Shown: positions 42,639 to 52,227 of the stretch, one piece after another | Layout: every line of letters starts with the position of its first letter | Position numbering within the stretch: position 1 is the first letter of the stretch | Assembly: GCA_937877625.1 (NCBI GenBank) | Contig: CALFJG010000018.1 | Location: 1 to 55,751, forward strand | Direction: 5' to 3' | Source of the DNA: an uncultured Prevotellaceae bacterium | GTDB lineage: Bacteria; Bacteroidota; Bacteroidia; Bacteroidales; Bacteroidaceae | DNA: 55,751 nt | Notes under the pieces: model-generated | What the model saw: the letters and a program-made list of their open reading frames with translations, nothing else | What the model was told of the DNA's origin: nothing | Databases searched by the model: none | Program-made: the position numbers and the translations under genes

Positions 42639-42714
42639 ATGGGGTTAGTGACTTTGAGGAGGAAAAGCAGACCTTTAGTCTGCCCAAAGCCTTACTGAAA
42701 CTCACTAACCCCAT
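42639..42714. repeat. Nested hairpin element with 13-bp terminal repeats
   Basis: ATGGGGTTAGTGA (42639-42651) is perfectly complementary to 42702-42714. Inside, CTTTG (42652-42656) pairs with CAAAG (42685-42689) and GCAGAC (42667-42672) pairs with GTCTGC (42678-42683). The 76-base unit lies between DUF3127 and mtgA. It could be a terminator-like structure, a structured RNA or a tiny TIR element; it is followed by A6 rather than T on the plus strand, which argues against a plus-strand intrinsic terminator. Confidence 0.7.
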
Positions 42715-42736
42715 AAAAAATGTCCGTCCCCCCGCG

Positions 42737-43435
42737 ATGTTGAAATTTCTGCGCAAAGCACTTCTGTGGTCACTGGTCTTTTTCTTTGGCAGTAGTGTGT
42801 TGGCGGTATTGGTTTACAGGGTGGTGCCCGTAGGACTAACACCGCTGATGGTGATACGCTGCGTAGAACAAGTGCGCGCCGGCGAGAAGGCACGTTTCTT
42901 CCACGAGTGGAAGCCGATGGAAGAGATTTCGCCGCGCCTCGCCATCGCTGTCGTGGCCAGCGAAGACCAAAACTTCCTCAAACACCACGGCTTTGACATG
43001 CAAGCCATAGAACAAGCCGTGGCCGATGCCGAACGTACGGGGCGGCAACGTGGCGGAAGCACCATCTCGCAACAAACGGCGAAAAACATTTTCCTCTGGC
43101 CCAGCAGCACGTGGCTGCGCAAAGGGCTGGAGGCATACTTTACCGTGCTGATAGAAACCCTCTGGCCGAAAAGACGCATCCTTGAGGTATATCTCAACTC
43201 CATAGAAATGGGCGACGGCATCTATGGCGCGGAGGCCGTGGCGCAGAAACATTTTGGCATCTCTGCCGCACGCCTCAACGACCACCAGAGCGCACTCATC
43301 GCAGCCACCCTACCCAATCCTCGGAAGTTTAATAGCCGCAACCCCTCGGCATACATCAACCGACGCGCACGCAAAATAGAACACGAGATGAAGAACGTTG
43401 GCGTTTGGATGCACGATATGCTCTATAAGAAGTAG
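42737..43435 (+). CDS. mtgA: Monofunctional biosynthetic peptidoglycan transglycosylase
   Basis: A 232-residue GT51 glycosyltransferase that polymerises lipid II into glycan strands. A single N-terminal membrane helix (about 8-30) anchors it in the inner membrane. The conserved motifs are VVASEDQNFLKHHGFD (catalytic Glu), RGGSTISQQTAKNIFL, KRRILEVYLNSIEMGDGIYGAEA and AALIAATLPNPRKFNS. No transpeptidase domain. Convergent with the gene at 43530; a short CTACAACG inverted repeat follows the stop. Confidence 0.93.
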   Translation: MLKFLRKALLWSLVFFFGSSVLAVLVYRVVPVGLTPLMVIRCVEQVRAGEKARFFHEWKPMEEISPRLAIAVVASEDQNFLKHHGFDMQAIEQAVADAERTGRQRGGSTISQQTAKNIFLWPSSTWLRKGLEAYFTVLIETLWPKRRILEVYLNSIEMGDGIYGAEAVAQKHFGISAARLNDHQSALIAATLPNPRKFNSRNPSAYINRRARKIEHEMKNVGVWMHDMLYKK

Positions 43436-43529
43436 CTACAACGTGCAACGGATGTTGGAGGTTGAGAAAAGCCACTCCGGCAGAGGAGGTCTGATGCCCG
43501 TTGTAGGTCGTGGTAGTAGGTCGTGGATA

Positions 43530-44306
43530 TTATTGGCGTGGCTTTAGCCTTTCGTAAGGTTTCACTACTATGGTAAACAAGCGAGAAAGGAGGTCGCGGT
43601 GCAAACGGCTGGGGGTGTAGTCGTGTTTGTCGTGATCGCTAAGTGTGCGAATGGGACGCACACCTGTGATAAGATAAAGAGTTACATTGGTGGCATCTAT
43701 CACGCGAATGCCCTTGTCGTCGGCAATGGCGGCACCGTCGTCAGAGAGTTTCACATAGAGCAACGTTTCACGATAAGCGGTGCTGTCGGCATAGCGATAT
43801 AGAAGCATCTTCTGTCCGGAGGAACCCACCCTTTCCGCCTCCACACGCTCATTGGAAAGGGCGATGCGGAAATTCATCGACCTGCTCCCCTCGGCGGTTT
43901 GCAGATGGTGGACAAGCACGCTGTGGTTCTTCTTGGTGTAGATAAAGAGTTGGCGCTCAAAGTCAAGACCGTGGGCAACGATATTGGTAGTTATTACTTG
44001 ACTGGCGGTATCGCGTGTTGTGACAAACGTTTCTGCGGTGGGATAGCCGGGGAACAGGAGTGTCAGGGCACCCATTTCCCAATCTGCTTCGGCCACATCA
44101 CCTTTGCCGAGTGTGAGGCCACGCCAACAGATAACTTCCTGACCTATACCGTCGTGGAGCGTGGCAGAAAAGCGCGGAGAAGAAACAACAAAGGTAGTAT
44201 CGTCGGTGCTTTGTGGTGTGGCAGAAACGTTTGAAAGCGAGGTCTCCGCAAAGATGGGAAAAAGTGATAGGAGGGAGAAAAGGAGAAACAAAAAAGATAA
44301 ACGCAT
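43530..44306 (-). CDS. Secreted protein resembling a GH95 N-terminal domain
   Basis: A 258-residue protein with a signal peptide (ending FPIFAET). GLTLGKGDVAEADWEMGALTLLFPGYP and the later RQLFIYTKKNHSVLVHHLQ...FRIALSNERVEAERVG...GIRVIDATNVTLYLITGVRP recall the beta-sandwich N-terminal domain of GH95 alpha-fucosidases, where a substrate-contacting segment and a LxxAD-type ending occur. The alpha/alpha barrel that would carry catalytic residues is absent, so this is at most a sugar-binding or remnant module. It is the last gene of the minus-strand run, 38 bases after dacB. The assignment is tentative. Confidence 0.5.
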   Translation of the reverse strand: MRLSFLFLLFSLLSLFPIFAETSLSNVSATPQSTDDTTFVVSSPRFSATLHDGIGQEVICWRGLTLGKGDVAEADWEMGALTLLFPGYPTAETFVTTRDTASQVITTNIVAHGLDFERQLFIYTKKNHSVLVHHLQTAEGSRSMNFRIALSNERVEAERVGSSGQKMLLYRYADSTAYRETLLYVKLSDDGAAIADDKGIRVIDATNVTLYLITGVRPIRTLSDHDKHDYTPSRLHRDLLSRLFTIVVKPYERLKPRQ

Positions 44307-44344
44307 AGTCCTTGGGGTTGCTTAGGAAAAGATTTTTGGTCGTC

Positions 44345-45682
44345 TCACTTTGTCAGTGCAACACACACACGGTCTTGAAAGGCACGTCCCTGTGCAGAGT
44401 TTCGCAGCCCGTTGTTCATTATAGAGAACGCTAATCGATGCCCATTACTCGCGGTGCAATATCCGCTCAATGTACTCACGCCAGTGACGGTTCCCGTCTT
44501 GGCCTGCACATTGCCTTCAGCACTTGTGCCACGCATACGCTTGGCGAGCGTACCGTCGCGTCCGGCAACGGGCAGCGAGGGCAGCAACGCCTGGTAGATG
44601 TCGGGCTCTTGATAAGCGTAGCGCAGGAAGGTGAGCAGCAGTTCGGGCGTGGCGTAGTTATAGAGGGAGAGGCCGCTACCATCGGCAAACTCATAAACGG
44701 TGTGGTCAAGGCCGAGACGCTCCACCAAACTATCAACCATCGCTGCACCCTCAATACGCCCCACACCACGCGGCCCACACTGTGCGGCGAGTTGGTAGAA
44801 CATACTCTCGGCGTAGAGGTTATCGCTGGCTTTCATCATCGTTTGCAACACTTCGGTGATGGGGCGTTCCTTTTGGTAGAACACCACAGCGGTGTCGGGT
44901 GTGACATCACCCATCATACGCCCGTCTATCTTGATGCCGACCTCCGCCAGCCGGGAGAAGAAGACGCTGGCAAACTCGTCCTTACCGTTGTAGAGCAGTG
45001 ACACAAGCGGGGGATCGTTGTCGTCCCAACACCAGCCCCACCCGCGGCGGTTCTCGTCTTTCATCGAGTAGTCAAGCACTACATCGCCACAGATCTCGCT
45101 GATGCCTCTCTTGCGCAGTTGGTCAACAAGCTCGCTTACATCGGCGGCACCAAGAAGGGGGTCGAAACCGCCGTGTACATAGAGATTTCCTGGCAGCACC
45201 ACACGGCGCATCACAGTGCTATCGGACGTGGGCACATAAATACTGTCGGGTTCATAATCGGTGAGTAGCGTGGTGCGATACATATAGTCTGGCCCGAGCA
45301 AATCAAGCGCGGTGACGGCTGTAATAATTTTAGCATTGCTGGCTGGTCGGAGGCGATAGCGGTAGTGGTAGGCGTAGATAAGGCTATCGTCGGTAAGGTC
45401 GAAGACACAGATGCCCACCTGTGTGTTGTTGAACAGTGGGTCGTGAAGCAGCCCGCGCACACGCTCGGCGAGTACCTGAGCGTGGGTGCGTTGCGGTGTG
45501 GCAGTCGCACTGATGATAGAGTCTAAGCCTTCGCTGTTAATACTTGTCTGCGCCGTGGTCTGCGTCACCACATCGCTGTCTATCACGCCCTGTGCCGCCA
45601 TACGCTGTAGCGTGAAAAACAGCAGGAGAACAAACACCCCGCTGCGACTTAACGTCATAAAAAGAGCAACTAATCGCTTCAT
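44345..45682 (-). CDS. dacB: D-Ala-D-Ala carboxypeptidase/endopeptidase (PBP4, S13)
   Basis: A 445-residue periplasmic peptidoglycan hydrolase. A signal peptide (about 15-30) is followed by the three S13 motifs: SNAK with catalytic S115 and K118, SDN at 286-288, and KTG at 395-397. Length is normal for DacB. It trims or cuts cross-bridged stem peptides. 16 bases after the secreted endonuclease gene, so transcribed with it, though the functions look unrelated. Confidence 0.93.
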   Translation of the reverse strand: MKRLVALFMTLSRSGVFVLLLFFTLQRMAAQGVIDSDVVTQTTAQTSINSEGLDSIISATATPQRTHAQVLAERVRGLLHDPLFNNTQVGICVFDLTDDSLIYAYHYRYRLRPASNAKIITAVTALDLLGPDYMYRTTLLTDYEPDSIYVPTSDSTVMRRVVLPGNLYVHGGFDPLLGAADVSELVDQLRKRGISEICGDVVLDYSMKDENRRGWGWCWDDNDPPLVSLLYNGKDEFASVFFSRLAEVGIKIDGRMMGDVTPDTAVVFYQKERPITEVLQTMMKASDNLYAESMFYQLAAQCGPRGVGRIEGAAMVDSLVERLGLDHTVYEFADGSGLSLYNYATPELLLTFLRYAYQEPDIYQALLPSLPVAGRDGTLAKRMRGTSAEGNVQAKTGTVTGVSTLSGYCTASNGHRLAFSIMNNGLRNSAQGRAFQDRVCVALTK

Positions 45683-45698
45683 TTTTTGTTCTACTTTC

Positions 45699-46592
45699 TT
45701 AGAACCCCCAAAGTGTGGGGTTATAACTGGCTTCTACCGCTGTTTCTACATTGTCGGGGAGGTTGGCAAAGAAATCTATGCCCGTTTCTTGCTCCAACTG
45801 GTCAATGCTTACTAAATAGTTTTTCAGGTTGGCACGCTCTTCTTTGCTGTAAGTGCGGTGTTCAAGCCAAACGCCGATGGCATCGTAACTGCCGTATTTG
45901 CAACGTAGGAAAGCCATAAAATAGTACTTCGGCACACTCACCTTACGGCTGTTATTGCGTACCACGCTGCCGATGATTTGGTCGGAGCGTATCGTGCCGC
46001 CCTTTGCCACATATACCGTATCGGCAAACGTGGCATCGCGGCCTTTTGTACGAAGCTTTATTTCAAAGTCAGCCCAAATGCCGGAGTTGAAATCACGTAT
46101 TTGCGGGCTCATATTGCTCATATAAAACGTTTGTACGTTTGCCTCACTGCTCCATACACGGTCGGCGGAGGCACAAAGATGGCCGCGGTCATAGCCTGGG
46201 AAATAGTTGCTACCTATCCAATACTGCGAGGCGAGCAGGGGGTCGTCGGTGAAAGGCTCGTCAGATCGGCCGGTGGTTTGTTGGCGCGTAACACCGTCGA
46301 AGCGGAAAGCCACCCACCGTGAGTGCATTGCCGAGGGAGCAAACTCTAAGCAGTAGTTCATTACTTTGTGGCTGCCATAGGCTGCCTCATGCACCACAAA
46401 AACACCATCGCTCTCAGATAGTGCAGGTACTTCTATGCATCTGACATAAGCCGAAGCGTCCACGCTTTCGCTTTCTCCATCACTATCCTCTTCTACAACT
46501 TTTATGCGGACATCATCATCGTCCCCGCAAGCATAGAAGAGAGCGATGGGAAGAAAAAACAGTAGGAACAACTTAGTAAAGCGAATGTACAT
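45699..46592 (-). CDS. Surface lipoprotein DNA/RNA non-specific endonuclease
   Basis: A 297-residue nuclease of the NucA/EndA beta-beta-alpha-metal family. The active-site DRGH is at 135-138 (H138 catalytic); the metal-binding Asn lies in MSNMSPQ or the nearby FNSGIW. A lipobox FYAC with Cys22 is followed by GDDDD, an acidic stretch expected to send the lipoprotein to the cell surface in Bacteroidetes. It would cut extracellular DNA and RNA without sequence preference. It sits downstream of a TonB receptor and two surface lipoproteins in one run, consistent with nucleic acid scavenging. Confidence 0.9.
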   Translation of the reverse strand: MYIRFTKLFLLFFLPIALFYACGDDDDVRIKVVEEDSDGESESVDASAYVRCIEVPALSESDGVFVVHEAAYGSHKVMNYCLEFAPSAMHSRWVAFRFDGVTRQQTTGRSDEPFTDDPLLASQYWIGSNYFPGYDRGHLCASADRVWSSEANVQTFYMSNMSPQIRDFNSGIWADFEIKLRTKGRDATFADTVYVAKGGTIRSDQIIGSVVRNNSRKVSVPKYYFMAFLRCKYGSYDAIGVWLEHRTYSKEERANLKNYLVSIDQLEQETGIDFFANLPDNVETAVEASYNPTLWGF

Positions 46593-46673
46593 CTTTGCAA
46601 AAATTAAGGACGCACGCAGGTTTTTGCTTGCCCAGCGTGCGCCCGCTTAGAGGTTTTTTATGAGGGAGAAGTC

Positions 46674-48266
46674 TTAACGACGACGTATGGTAGCCGTAGT
46701 ACCGTCGGCCCAGACTACCTGCATTGAGACGATGCGGAGTTGCACGCCTGCACTATTCTGCGTATAAGCATTCGTAATAGTGAGCTCGGGGACATTGATG
46801 TTGGTAATCGTTACCGTCTTTGCCGAGGAATTCTTTGTGATAGTTCCGCTCGTGGTTGACAATTGGTCGTTGCCCGTACCATCCAAATATGTTTTCGTAC
46901 TACTATTATAATACTCTGACGCATTTATTATAATGGCTTTAATACTTTGGCCGGTGAGTGATGTAATAGTGATTGAGTTCTGCGCGTATAAGCGTGCTGT
47001 TTTATCAGCATTATAGTACCTCGGCGGGGTAGTGCCTTCATTCTGCGCAAAATTCCAGGCCACACCTTCGTTGAAAACATAAGAAACGAGATCTTCCTGG
47101 TTGGACGCACCCATACTTTCTGCCGTCACGGTGATACTCTCTCCGCTGACATCGCCCGGTTCGCCGCCACCGCCTGACGCGGGGTCGTCACCGCCGCCAC
47201 CTTGTGTGGGTTCATCGGCATCGCCTTCGGCAACGATGAGATTTTGGATTTCCCAAGTGGCAGCTTTCTCGGTGCTGATGTACTGAATGGCTACGCGCAC
47301 GTCACTCTGTCCGAGGTATTCGGCGGGGATGGCAAGTTTGCCTGTATTTGTCCACGAAGCACCGCTGAAAGAACTGAGCATCGTCCATGTGACGGGCAGT
47401 TGTGTCCAGCTGATGCGACCAGGAGATGCCCCCTCGCCGGGGAAGCCTTTGCCGATGAGTACACGATACTCTTCGTTGTTGCCAGAGGCATAAGCCAGCT
47501 TATAGTCGAGTGTTACGTAGGCTGCCGTTACACCTGTGAGGTCGAAGGCTGGCGAGATGAGCCAGGAGTTTGCGGGATGGTTGGTCTTGCTGGGACTATC
47601 GTAGGAGGTCATATAGGCACACTTGTAGGTGCTGTTGTATGTCCAGTTGTAGCCGCTGCCTTGTTCGTCCCAAGTGAGGAAGTCGCCGAGGTTGCTGGTG
47701 AGTGCTGTGCTGAAAGGAGCAGAGAGAATATAGCTGGTGGGCTGAGGCTCACCACCGCTTTCAGCAGCTGTCTCACCATTGAGCGAAACAAGATAAGCCG
47801 CATTTTGCGCAGTTTCAATAGTGCCGCCGTAATTGGTAATCTTACCGCATAGTACTACTTCATCGCCTACTTCAATCTGTGTCTGACCTTCTGCATATTT
47901 CTCATTGCCGAGATAAAGAGCGCGATAGACATAAAACTGTCCCGCCTCTGTGCCATCTACTGAAATATAGAACGTGGCATTACCATACTGGGTGGTATAG
48001 GCTTCTTTGATACTAACAATAATTCCTTTGATATAATAATCCTCTTCTGTAGTTTGTCCCACAGCGAGTGTTTTGCCTAAGGCATTAGCGGCTATAGCGT
48101 TGAAGGGAGACTCCGCCGTGCCATCGCCTTCGGCATCTGCTGCTGGCTGAACTTCGCCGCCATCAACATCTCCGTCGTTGATGCCGTAGGGTGCCGGGAC
48201 ATCGTCGCATGCTGTAAAACCAACCGTCAGCAATGCTATTACTAATAGGGAAAGATACTTTTTCAT
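46674..48266 (-). CDS. Surface lipoprotein with OB-fold-like and choice-of-anchor J-like domains
   Basis: A 530-residue lipoprotein, FTAC with Cys20 followed by DD. Residues about 50-170 (GKTLAVGQTTEEDYYIKGIIVSI...TQIEVGDEVVLCGKITNYGG) look like an OB-fold module of the sort found in secreted nucleases and nucleic-acid-binding lipoproteins. Residues about 180-350 (WLISPAFDLTGVTAAYVTLDYKLAYASG...VRVAIQYIS) match the choice-of-anchor J beta-sandwich. A third C-terminal beta domain follows a Gly-rich linker. Probably a ligand-capture partner of the adjacent receptor. Confidence 0.72.
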   Translation of the reverse strand: MKKYLSLLVIALLTVGFTACDDVPAPYGINDGDVDGGEVQPAADAEGDGTAESPFNAIAANALGKTLAVGQTTEEDYYIKGIIVSIKEAYTTQYGNATFYISVDGTEAGQFYVYRALYLGNEKYAEGQTQIEVGDEVVLCGKITNYGGTIETAQNAAYLVSLNGETAAESGGEPQPTSYILSAPFSTALTSNLGDFLTWDEQGSGYNWTYNSTYKCAYMTSYDSPSKTNHPANSWLISPAFDLTGVTAAYVTLDYKLAYASGNNEEYRVLIGKGFPGEGASPGRISWTQLPVTWTMLSSFSGASWTNTGKLAIPAEYLGQSDVRVAIQYISTEKAATWEIQNLIVAEGDADEPTQGGGGDDPASGGGGEPGDVSGESITVTAESMGASNQEDLVSYVFNEGVAWNFAQNEGTTPPRYYNADKTARLYAQNSITITSLTGQSIKAIIINASEYYNSSTKTYLDGTGNDQLSTTSGTITKNSSAKTVTITNINVPELTITNAYTQNSAGVQLRIVSMQVVWADGTTATIRRR

Positions 48267-48299
48267 AATATCGCGTGATGTATTTATTTTATTATGTAG

Positions 48300-49292
48300 T
48301 TAGTAATTCAGTTTGGGATAGATGTCGTTGAGGTCGCGCAGTTGCACTTGCCAGTCGCTACCGTAGTAAGTGAATACACCGGTGTAACGACGCGTGTCGT
48401 CGGGCATAAGCGAAAAGGCTATCTCGTTCTCGGTGCTGGTGCGTAGTGTCACCTTTTTGCCACCGCTCATTACAATAGTGCGATCTACGCCGTAGCCTTT
48501 ATCGTGGAGTTCGTCGGGGGCGAAATACTTAAAATACTGTCCGCCAAGAAGCACGAGGGGTTCATACTCGCCATAGACATCATCGTTTTCGTCGGCATCG
48601 AGATTTTGAGACGCTACGCCGCGATAGGCCTCGCTCATCTCTTCAATAGTACCACTCACAGCAGCAAGCATCGGCGTGTTCTTATAGTTGCGGTTGGCAG
48701 AAGCCTTGAGCCAGGCCTCGTCGAGCACCTTGGCCACGAGTTCGGGGGCGGCAGTGTTTGGCTTGCCTATGAGTTGCACATTCGTTTTTAGAAGTTCAAA
48801 AAGCATCGGGCCGAGGTTGAGGTTGCCGTAACTGCTGTAATAGGGCTCACCTATCTCGGGCGTGAGGCTATAGACCCCCACATAAAGACCGTTGAGGTTC
48901 ACACGCACTTTCTGTCCGAGGGGGAAGTAGGGATAGAGACACGTGTTTTTGACACGCAGAATAATACACTGATCCTCGCCGTTGGCTTCAATGCTGCGGA
49001 GCATCACGTTTTGATAGAGGTTGCCACTCACATCGTTGGCCACTACGATACCTTCAAACACAAGGTCGTCAGTCACCTTTGTGAACCAATTGCTGGAGCC
49101 GCGAACAAAGTCGGCAGTTGTGTTGCTGGCGCAGTAGCGGGCTTTCACCTCAGAAATAGTGGTGTTCACCTCGCCCACATTGGTGCTAAACACTTTAAGG
49201 TCGTATTGATTTACCTCGTCGTGGTCGTCCATACAGGCAACAAGACTGAACACAGCGAGGATACTTATTAGGATAGAAAAAATCTTCTTCAT
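48300..49292 (-). CDS. Surface lipoprotein, DUF5689-like
   Basis: A 330-residue lipoprotein, LVAC with Cys20 followed by MDDHDE, an acidic surface-export signal. The middle (VFEGIVVANDVSGNLYQNVMLRS...QCIILRVKNT...YFPLGQKVRVNLNGLYVG) is the DUF5689 pattern, an OB-fold-like domain repeatedly found next to SusC-like receptors and nucleases. It lies 13 bases downstream of the receptor, in the position normally held by SusD, and may cap or feed it. No SusD-type TPR protein is present. Confidence 0.8.
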   Translation of the reverse strand: MKKIFSILISILAVFSLVACMDDHDEVNQYDLKVFSTNVGEVNTTISEVKARYCASNTTADFVRGSSNWFTKVTDDLVFEGIVVANDVSGNLYQNVMLRSIEANGEDQCIILRVKNTCLYPYFPLGQKVRVNLNGLYVGVYSLTPEIGEPYYSSYGNLNLGPMLFELLKTNVQLIGKPNTAAPELVAKVLDEAWLKASANRNYKNTPMLAAVSGTIEEMSEAYRGVASQNLDADENDDVYGEYEPLVLLGGQYFKYFAPDELHDKGYGVDRTIVMSGGKKVTLRTSTENEIAFSLMPDDTRRYTGVFTYYGSDWQVQLRDLNDIYPKLNY

Positions 49293-49305
49293 AGTTTTTC
49301 GGGTA

Positions 49306-51993
49306 TTAGAAGCGGAAAGCGATGTTCAGGAATGCGTTGAACGCATTGGCGTAGTAATACTTAGAGTTGTGCGAGAAACTATAGGCACGCTGTGTGTGCT
49401 GACTATTGTTATAGTAGTCGTCGCGGTTCATCTCGTAGCCACCAGTGCGCAAGTTGCGGTTGTTAGTAACGTTGTTGAGCGTAAGGTTTATGCTCAACGA
49501 CTTGCCACGGCTCAGACGCACGTACTTACCGAAAGAGAGGTCAAGCATAAAGCCGCCCTTAAACCTTTCTTGTTCGGGAATATAACTAAAAGCGATATGT
49601 CCGTCTTGCTTGTCGTAGAAAAGAGCACCTTGCTCAATGAGCGTTTCAAGTTGATCGGGTGTCACCGACAAAGTGTACACACCATCATCGCCACGTTCTA
49701 TCGTCTCGGCCTGTAGCACATTGCTCAAGCGGCGATACTGTGAGAATCCCACATACACGCGTTCGTAGTAATTGAGGTTAGCACTCATAAACCAGCCTTT
49801 CACATTGTAGTTCACGCCGAGGCTCAGTGCGGTGAGCGGTGTGCTGCTGACGCGCATATCTTTGGCAAACACGCGTAGCGACTGGTCTTGATGCGTGACG
49901 GGGTTCTCCCAAGTGTTGAGTTGAGCGATAGTAGCGGCATTCATACCTTCATAATCTACCTGTGCGAGGGGGTTGTTCACATACTTCGCCTCGCCGATGC
50001 TGGCCAGAGCGTTGAACGACAGATGTCCGTTCACCTGCCATTTCAGTGCACCTTCAAAGCCATAGTATTCTTTATCAACATCGCTCATTGTGAGGTACGT
50101 GAAACGCGACTCCTGATCGTTATAGAAAGCCGTTTGCTCCACTTGGTTCATCATACGCGTATAGTAGCCCGCGAGTTTTCCCGACAAGGGGCCGATGTTG
50201 AACTGATAAGCCACCTCGCCGCTAAGGATATCTTCGGTGGTGAGGTTGTTGACGAAGTTGTTTTGTATGCGGGGGGCTACAAAGGCGTTGCGTGCCAGCG
50301 GTGCAGCAGCGGTGTAACTACCGGCAAGGGTGAATATATGATTGGGATTGATGCGGTAAGCAATATGTAGTTTTCCACCACCGCCGAGGAATTTCGCCGC
50401 GCCGCTCCTGCCAAAGGAATTCTCCGGGGCGCGTCCGTTGCGCATCAAGCCCTCGCGCTCTATGGTGGTACCATCAAGGTGGGCACCGGCCATAAAGACA
50501 AAGTGGCGATAGGTATGCTCAAAGAGCCCCCATAGTTTGGCGTAGTTCACATAGATATTGTAGTTGTAGCCAAACACGTCGCCCTCGCGAATTTGGCGGT
50601 TGGGGCGGTTGAGGTCGTTTTGTGCCTCTTGGCTGTTAAGTCCGTAGTCGTTAGCAGCAAACTTATCTACGTCGGTAAACACTTCTCCGCCGAGGAGGTC
50701 TTCCATCGTCTTGTAGTGCATACCTTTGGTGTGGTTGAGTACAAGACCAACGGTGTATTTGCTTTGTAGGCTGAGAAGATGGCTGAACGTGGGGCTAAGG
50801 GCGAAAACAAGTTGGTCGTTGTGGCGACGCTCTTGATAATAGAGCGTTTCTTGTCCGAGGGCTGCTGCTTGTCGGTTCACGTAGTAAAGGCGGTCCCAGT
50901 TAATCTGCCGGTTGGCTTTGCTTGCCGTCCAGTAATCGTAGAGTGTCTGCCACTGGTCGAGCGCAAAGCCATTTTCGCTGAGCCATTGAGGGGTGTTGTT
51001 CGTGCCATACACGTTGAAGGCACTGCTGGGCAGGTTTTTATAGTAATCGGGGCGCGGATCGTAAGCATCGCCGTTCCAGCTCAAAGCGGTAGTTCCGTAG
51101 TTGCTATAGCGGAAGCCGAATGTAGTGACGAGTTTGCGCTTGTGATCTATATTCCAGTCCCAAGTGAGCAATGTGGTGGGTTCAAAACTCTTTACCACAC
51201 GGGCGTTGCGCTTCTTGCCGTTCTGGTAGCCCCAGTTTGGGTTGTAGTAGTGGCTGTTGGCGAGCCAATAGGCTTCCTCTGTGGCTGCACCTTGTTGGCC
51301 GCGCTCTGTGGGTGCGCCAAAGGTGACGAGCGAGATGCTGTGCTGGTCGTTGATGCGTTTCTCCGCAGCAAGGAAGTAACTAAAAGAGTTGTAGAACGTG
51401 CCTTCTATAACACCCTCTTTCGCCCAGCGATAACCTATCGTGCCGGCAAAAGCCCATCCGTTGGCCATCATACCTGTGGCGTAGGAATACATACCGCGGA
51501 GTACGTAGTTGCGGTTAGTTCCCGAGAGCGTCAGTTTGTGGCCTGGCGAATACATAGAGGCACGAGTGTTGGTGTTGGTAGCACCGCCTACGGTGGTCAT
51601 ACCGAAAGTGTTGTAGTCGAACGGCGAGATGCCCTCGCGATTACGCATGGCATCATTCAGGCCGCCCACGAGTCCGTAGCTGAACCGCCCGCTCTCGGCA
51701 TCGTTGAGCAGCAAGCCGTTCATATAGTACTGATTGTACTGGTTGTCGTAAGCTCTCAGGTGGAAACGCATAGAGCTAAAGCGATAGCCCACCTCGGAGA
51801 GGAACGGGTCATTGCGCAGATTGGAGATGGTGGAGACGGCTTGTGAAGCGTCTTCGTTGTCGCCCAACTGCGATTCGGAGAAGGTCTCGTCGGCATTATC
51901 GCTGTAGCTCATCAATGAGTCGGCAGGCGTTTGCGCCCAGACCGAAACGGATAACAACCACAACGAGGCCAGAAGTTTTGCTCCTTTGGTCAT
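49306..51993 (-). CDS. TonB-dependent receptor-like outer-membrane protein
   Basis: An 895-residue protein with a signal peptide (ending SVWAQ), an unusual acidic segment (about 30-50) and a reduced plug (YRFSSMRFHLRAYDNQYNQYYMNGLLLNDAESG). A long beta barrel ends in the terminal strand NAFLNIAFRF. It lacks the carboxypeptidase-like N-terminal extension of classical SusC proteins, and the TonB box is not obvious. First gene of the run receptor / DUF5689 / OB-fold lipoprotein / endonuclease / dacB / GH95-like, so its ligand is probably a nucleic acid fragment, inferred from context. Confidence 0.85.
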   Translation of the reverse strand: MTKGAKLLASLWLLSVSVWAQTPADSLMSYSDNADETFSESQLGDNEDASQAVSTISNLRNDPFLSEVGYRFSSMRFHLRAYDNQYNQYYMNGLLLNDAESGRFSYGLVGGLNDAMRNREGISPFDYNTFGMTTVGGATNTNTRASMYSPGHKLTLSGTNRNYVLRGMYSYATGMMANGWAFAGTIGYRWAKEGVIEGTFYNSFSYFLAAEKRINDQHSISLVTFGAPTERGQQGAATEEAYWLANSHYYNPNWGYQNGKKRNARVVKSFEPTTLLTWDWNIDHKRKLVTTFGFRYSNYGTTALSWNGDAYDPRPDYYKNLPSSAFNVYGTNNTPQWLSENGFALDQWQTLYDYWTASKANRQINWDRLYYVNRQAAALGQETLYYQERRHNDQLVFALSPTFSHLLSLQSKYTVGLVLNHTKGMHYKTMEDLLGGEVFTDVDKFAANDYGLNSQEAQNDLNRPNRQIREGDVFGYNYNIYVNYAKLWGLFEHTYRHFVFMAGAHLDGTTIEREGLMRNGRAPENSFGRSGAAKFLGGGGKLHIAYRINPNHIFTLAGSYTAAAPLARNAFVAPRIQNNFVNNLTTEDILSGEVAYQFNIGPLSGKLAGYYTRMMNQVEQTAFYNDQESRFTYLTMSDVDKEYYGFEGALKWQVNGHLSFNALASIGEAKYVNNPLAQVDYEGMNAATIAQLNTWENPVTHQDQSLRVFAKDMRVSSTPLTALSLGVNYNVKGWFMSANLNYYERVYVGFSQYRRLSNVLQAETIERGDDGVYTLSVTPDQLETLIEQGALFYDKQDGHIAFSYIPEQERFKGGFMLDLSFGKYVRLSRGKSLSINLTLNNVTNNRNLRTGGYEMNRDDYYNNSQHTQRAYSFSHNSKYYYANAFNAFLNIAFRF

Positions 51994-52080
51994 AAGAGAT
52001 TGTTTTAACTTATGGATTTATGGTATTAGTTTTGTTCAAAGGCTCACCACCCTTGTGTTTGTGTTTCCTCGTTTTGGCTA

Positions 52081-52088
52081 CAAAAGTA
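52081..52088 (-). promoter_or_regulatory. -7 promoter element of the receptor-nuclease operon
   Basis: On the minus strand TACTTTTG (52088-52081), a match to TAnnTTTG, about 87 bases before the receptor ATG. No exact TTTG at the -33 distance. Confidence 0.5.
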
Positions 52089-52227
52089 AGTAAATCTGCG
52101 TTATCTTTCACATTTATTAATAAAAAGCTCTGTGTTCCAATCTTTTTTTAGATATTTGCAGTGGCAGAGAAAGCGCACTGCTGTTATAAACTATCACGCT
52201 CGGCTCACCTTTCTTCTAATTTTAGCT

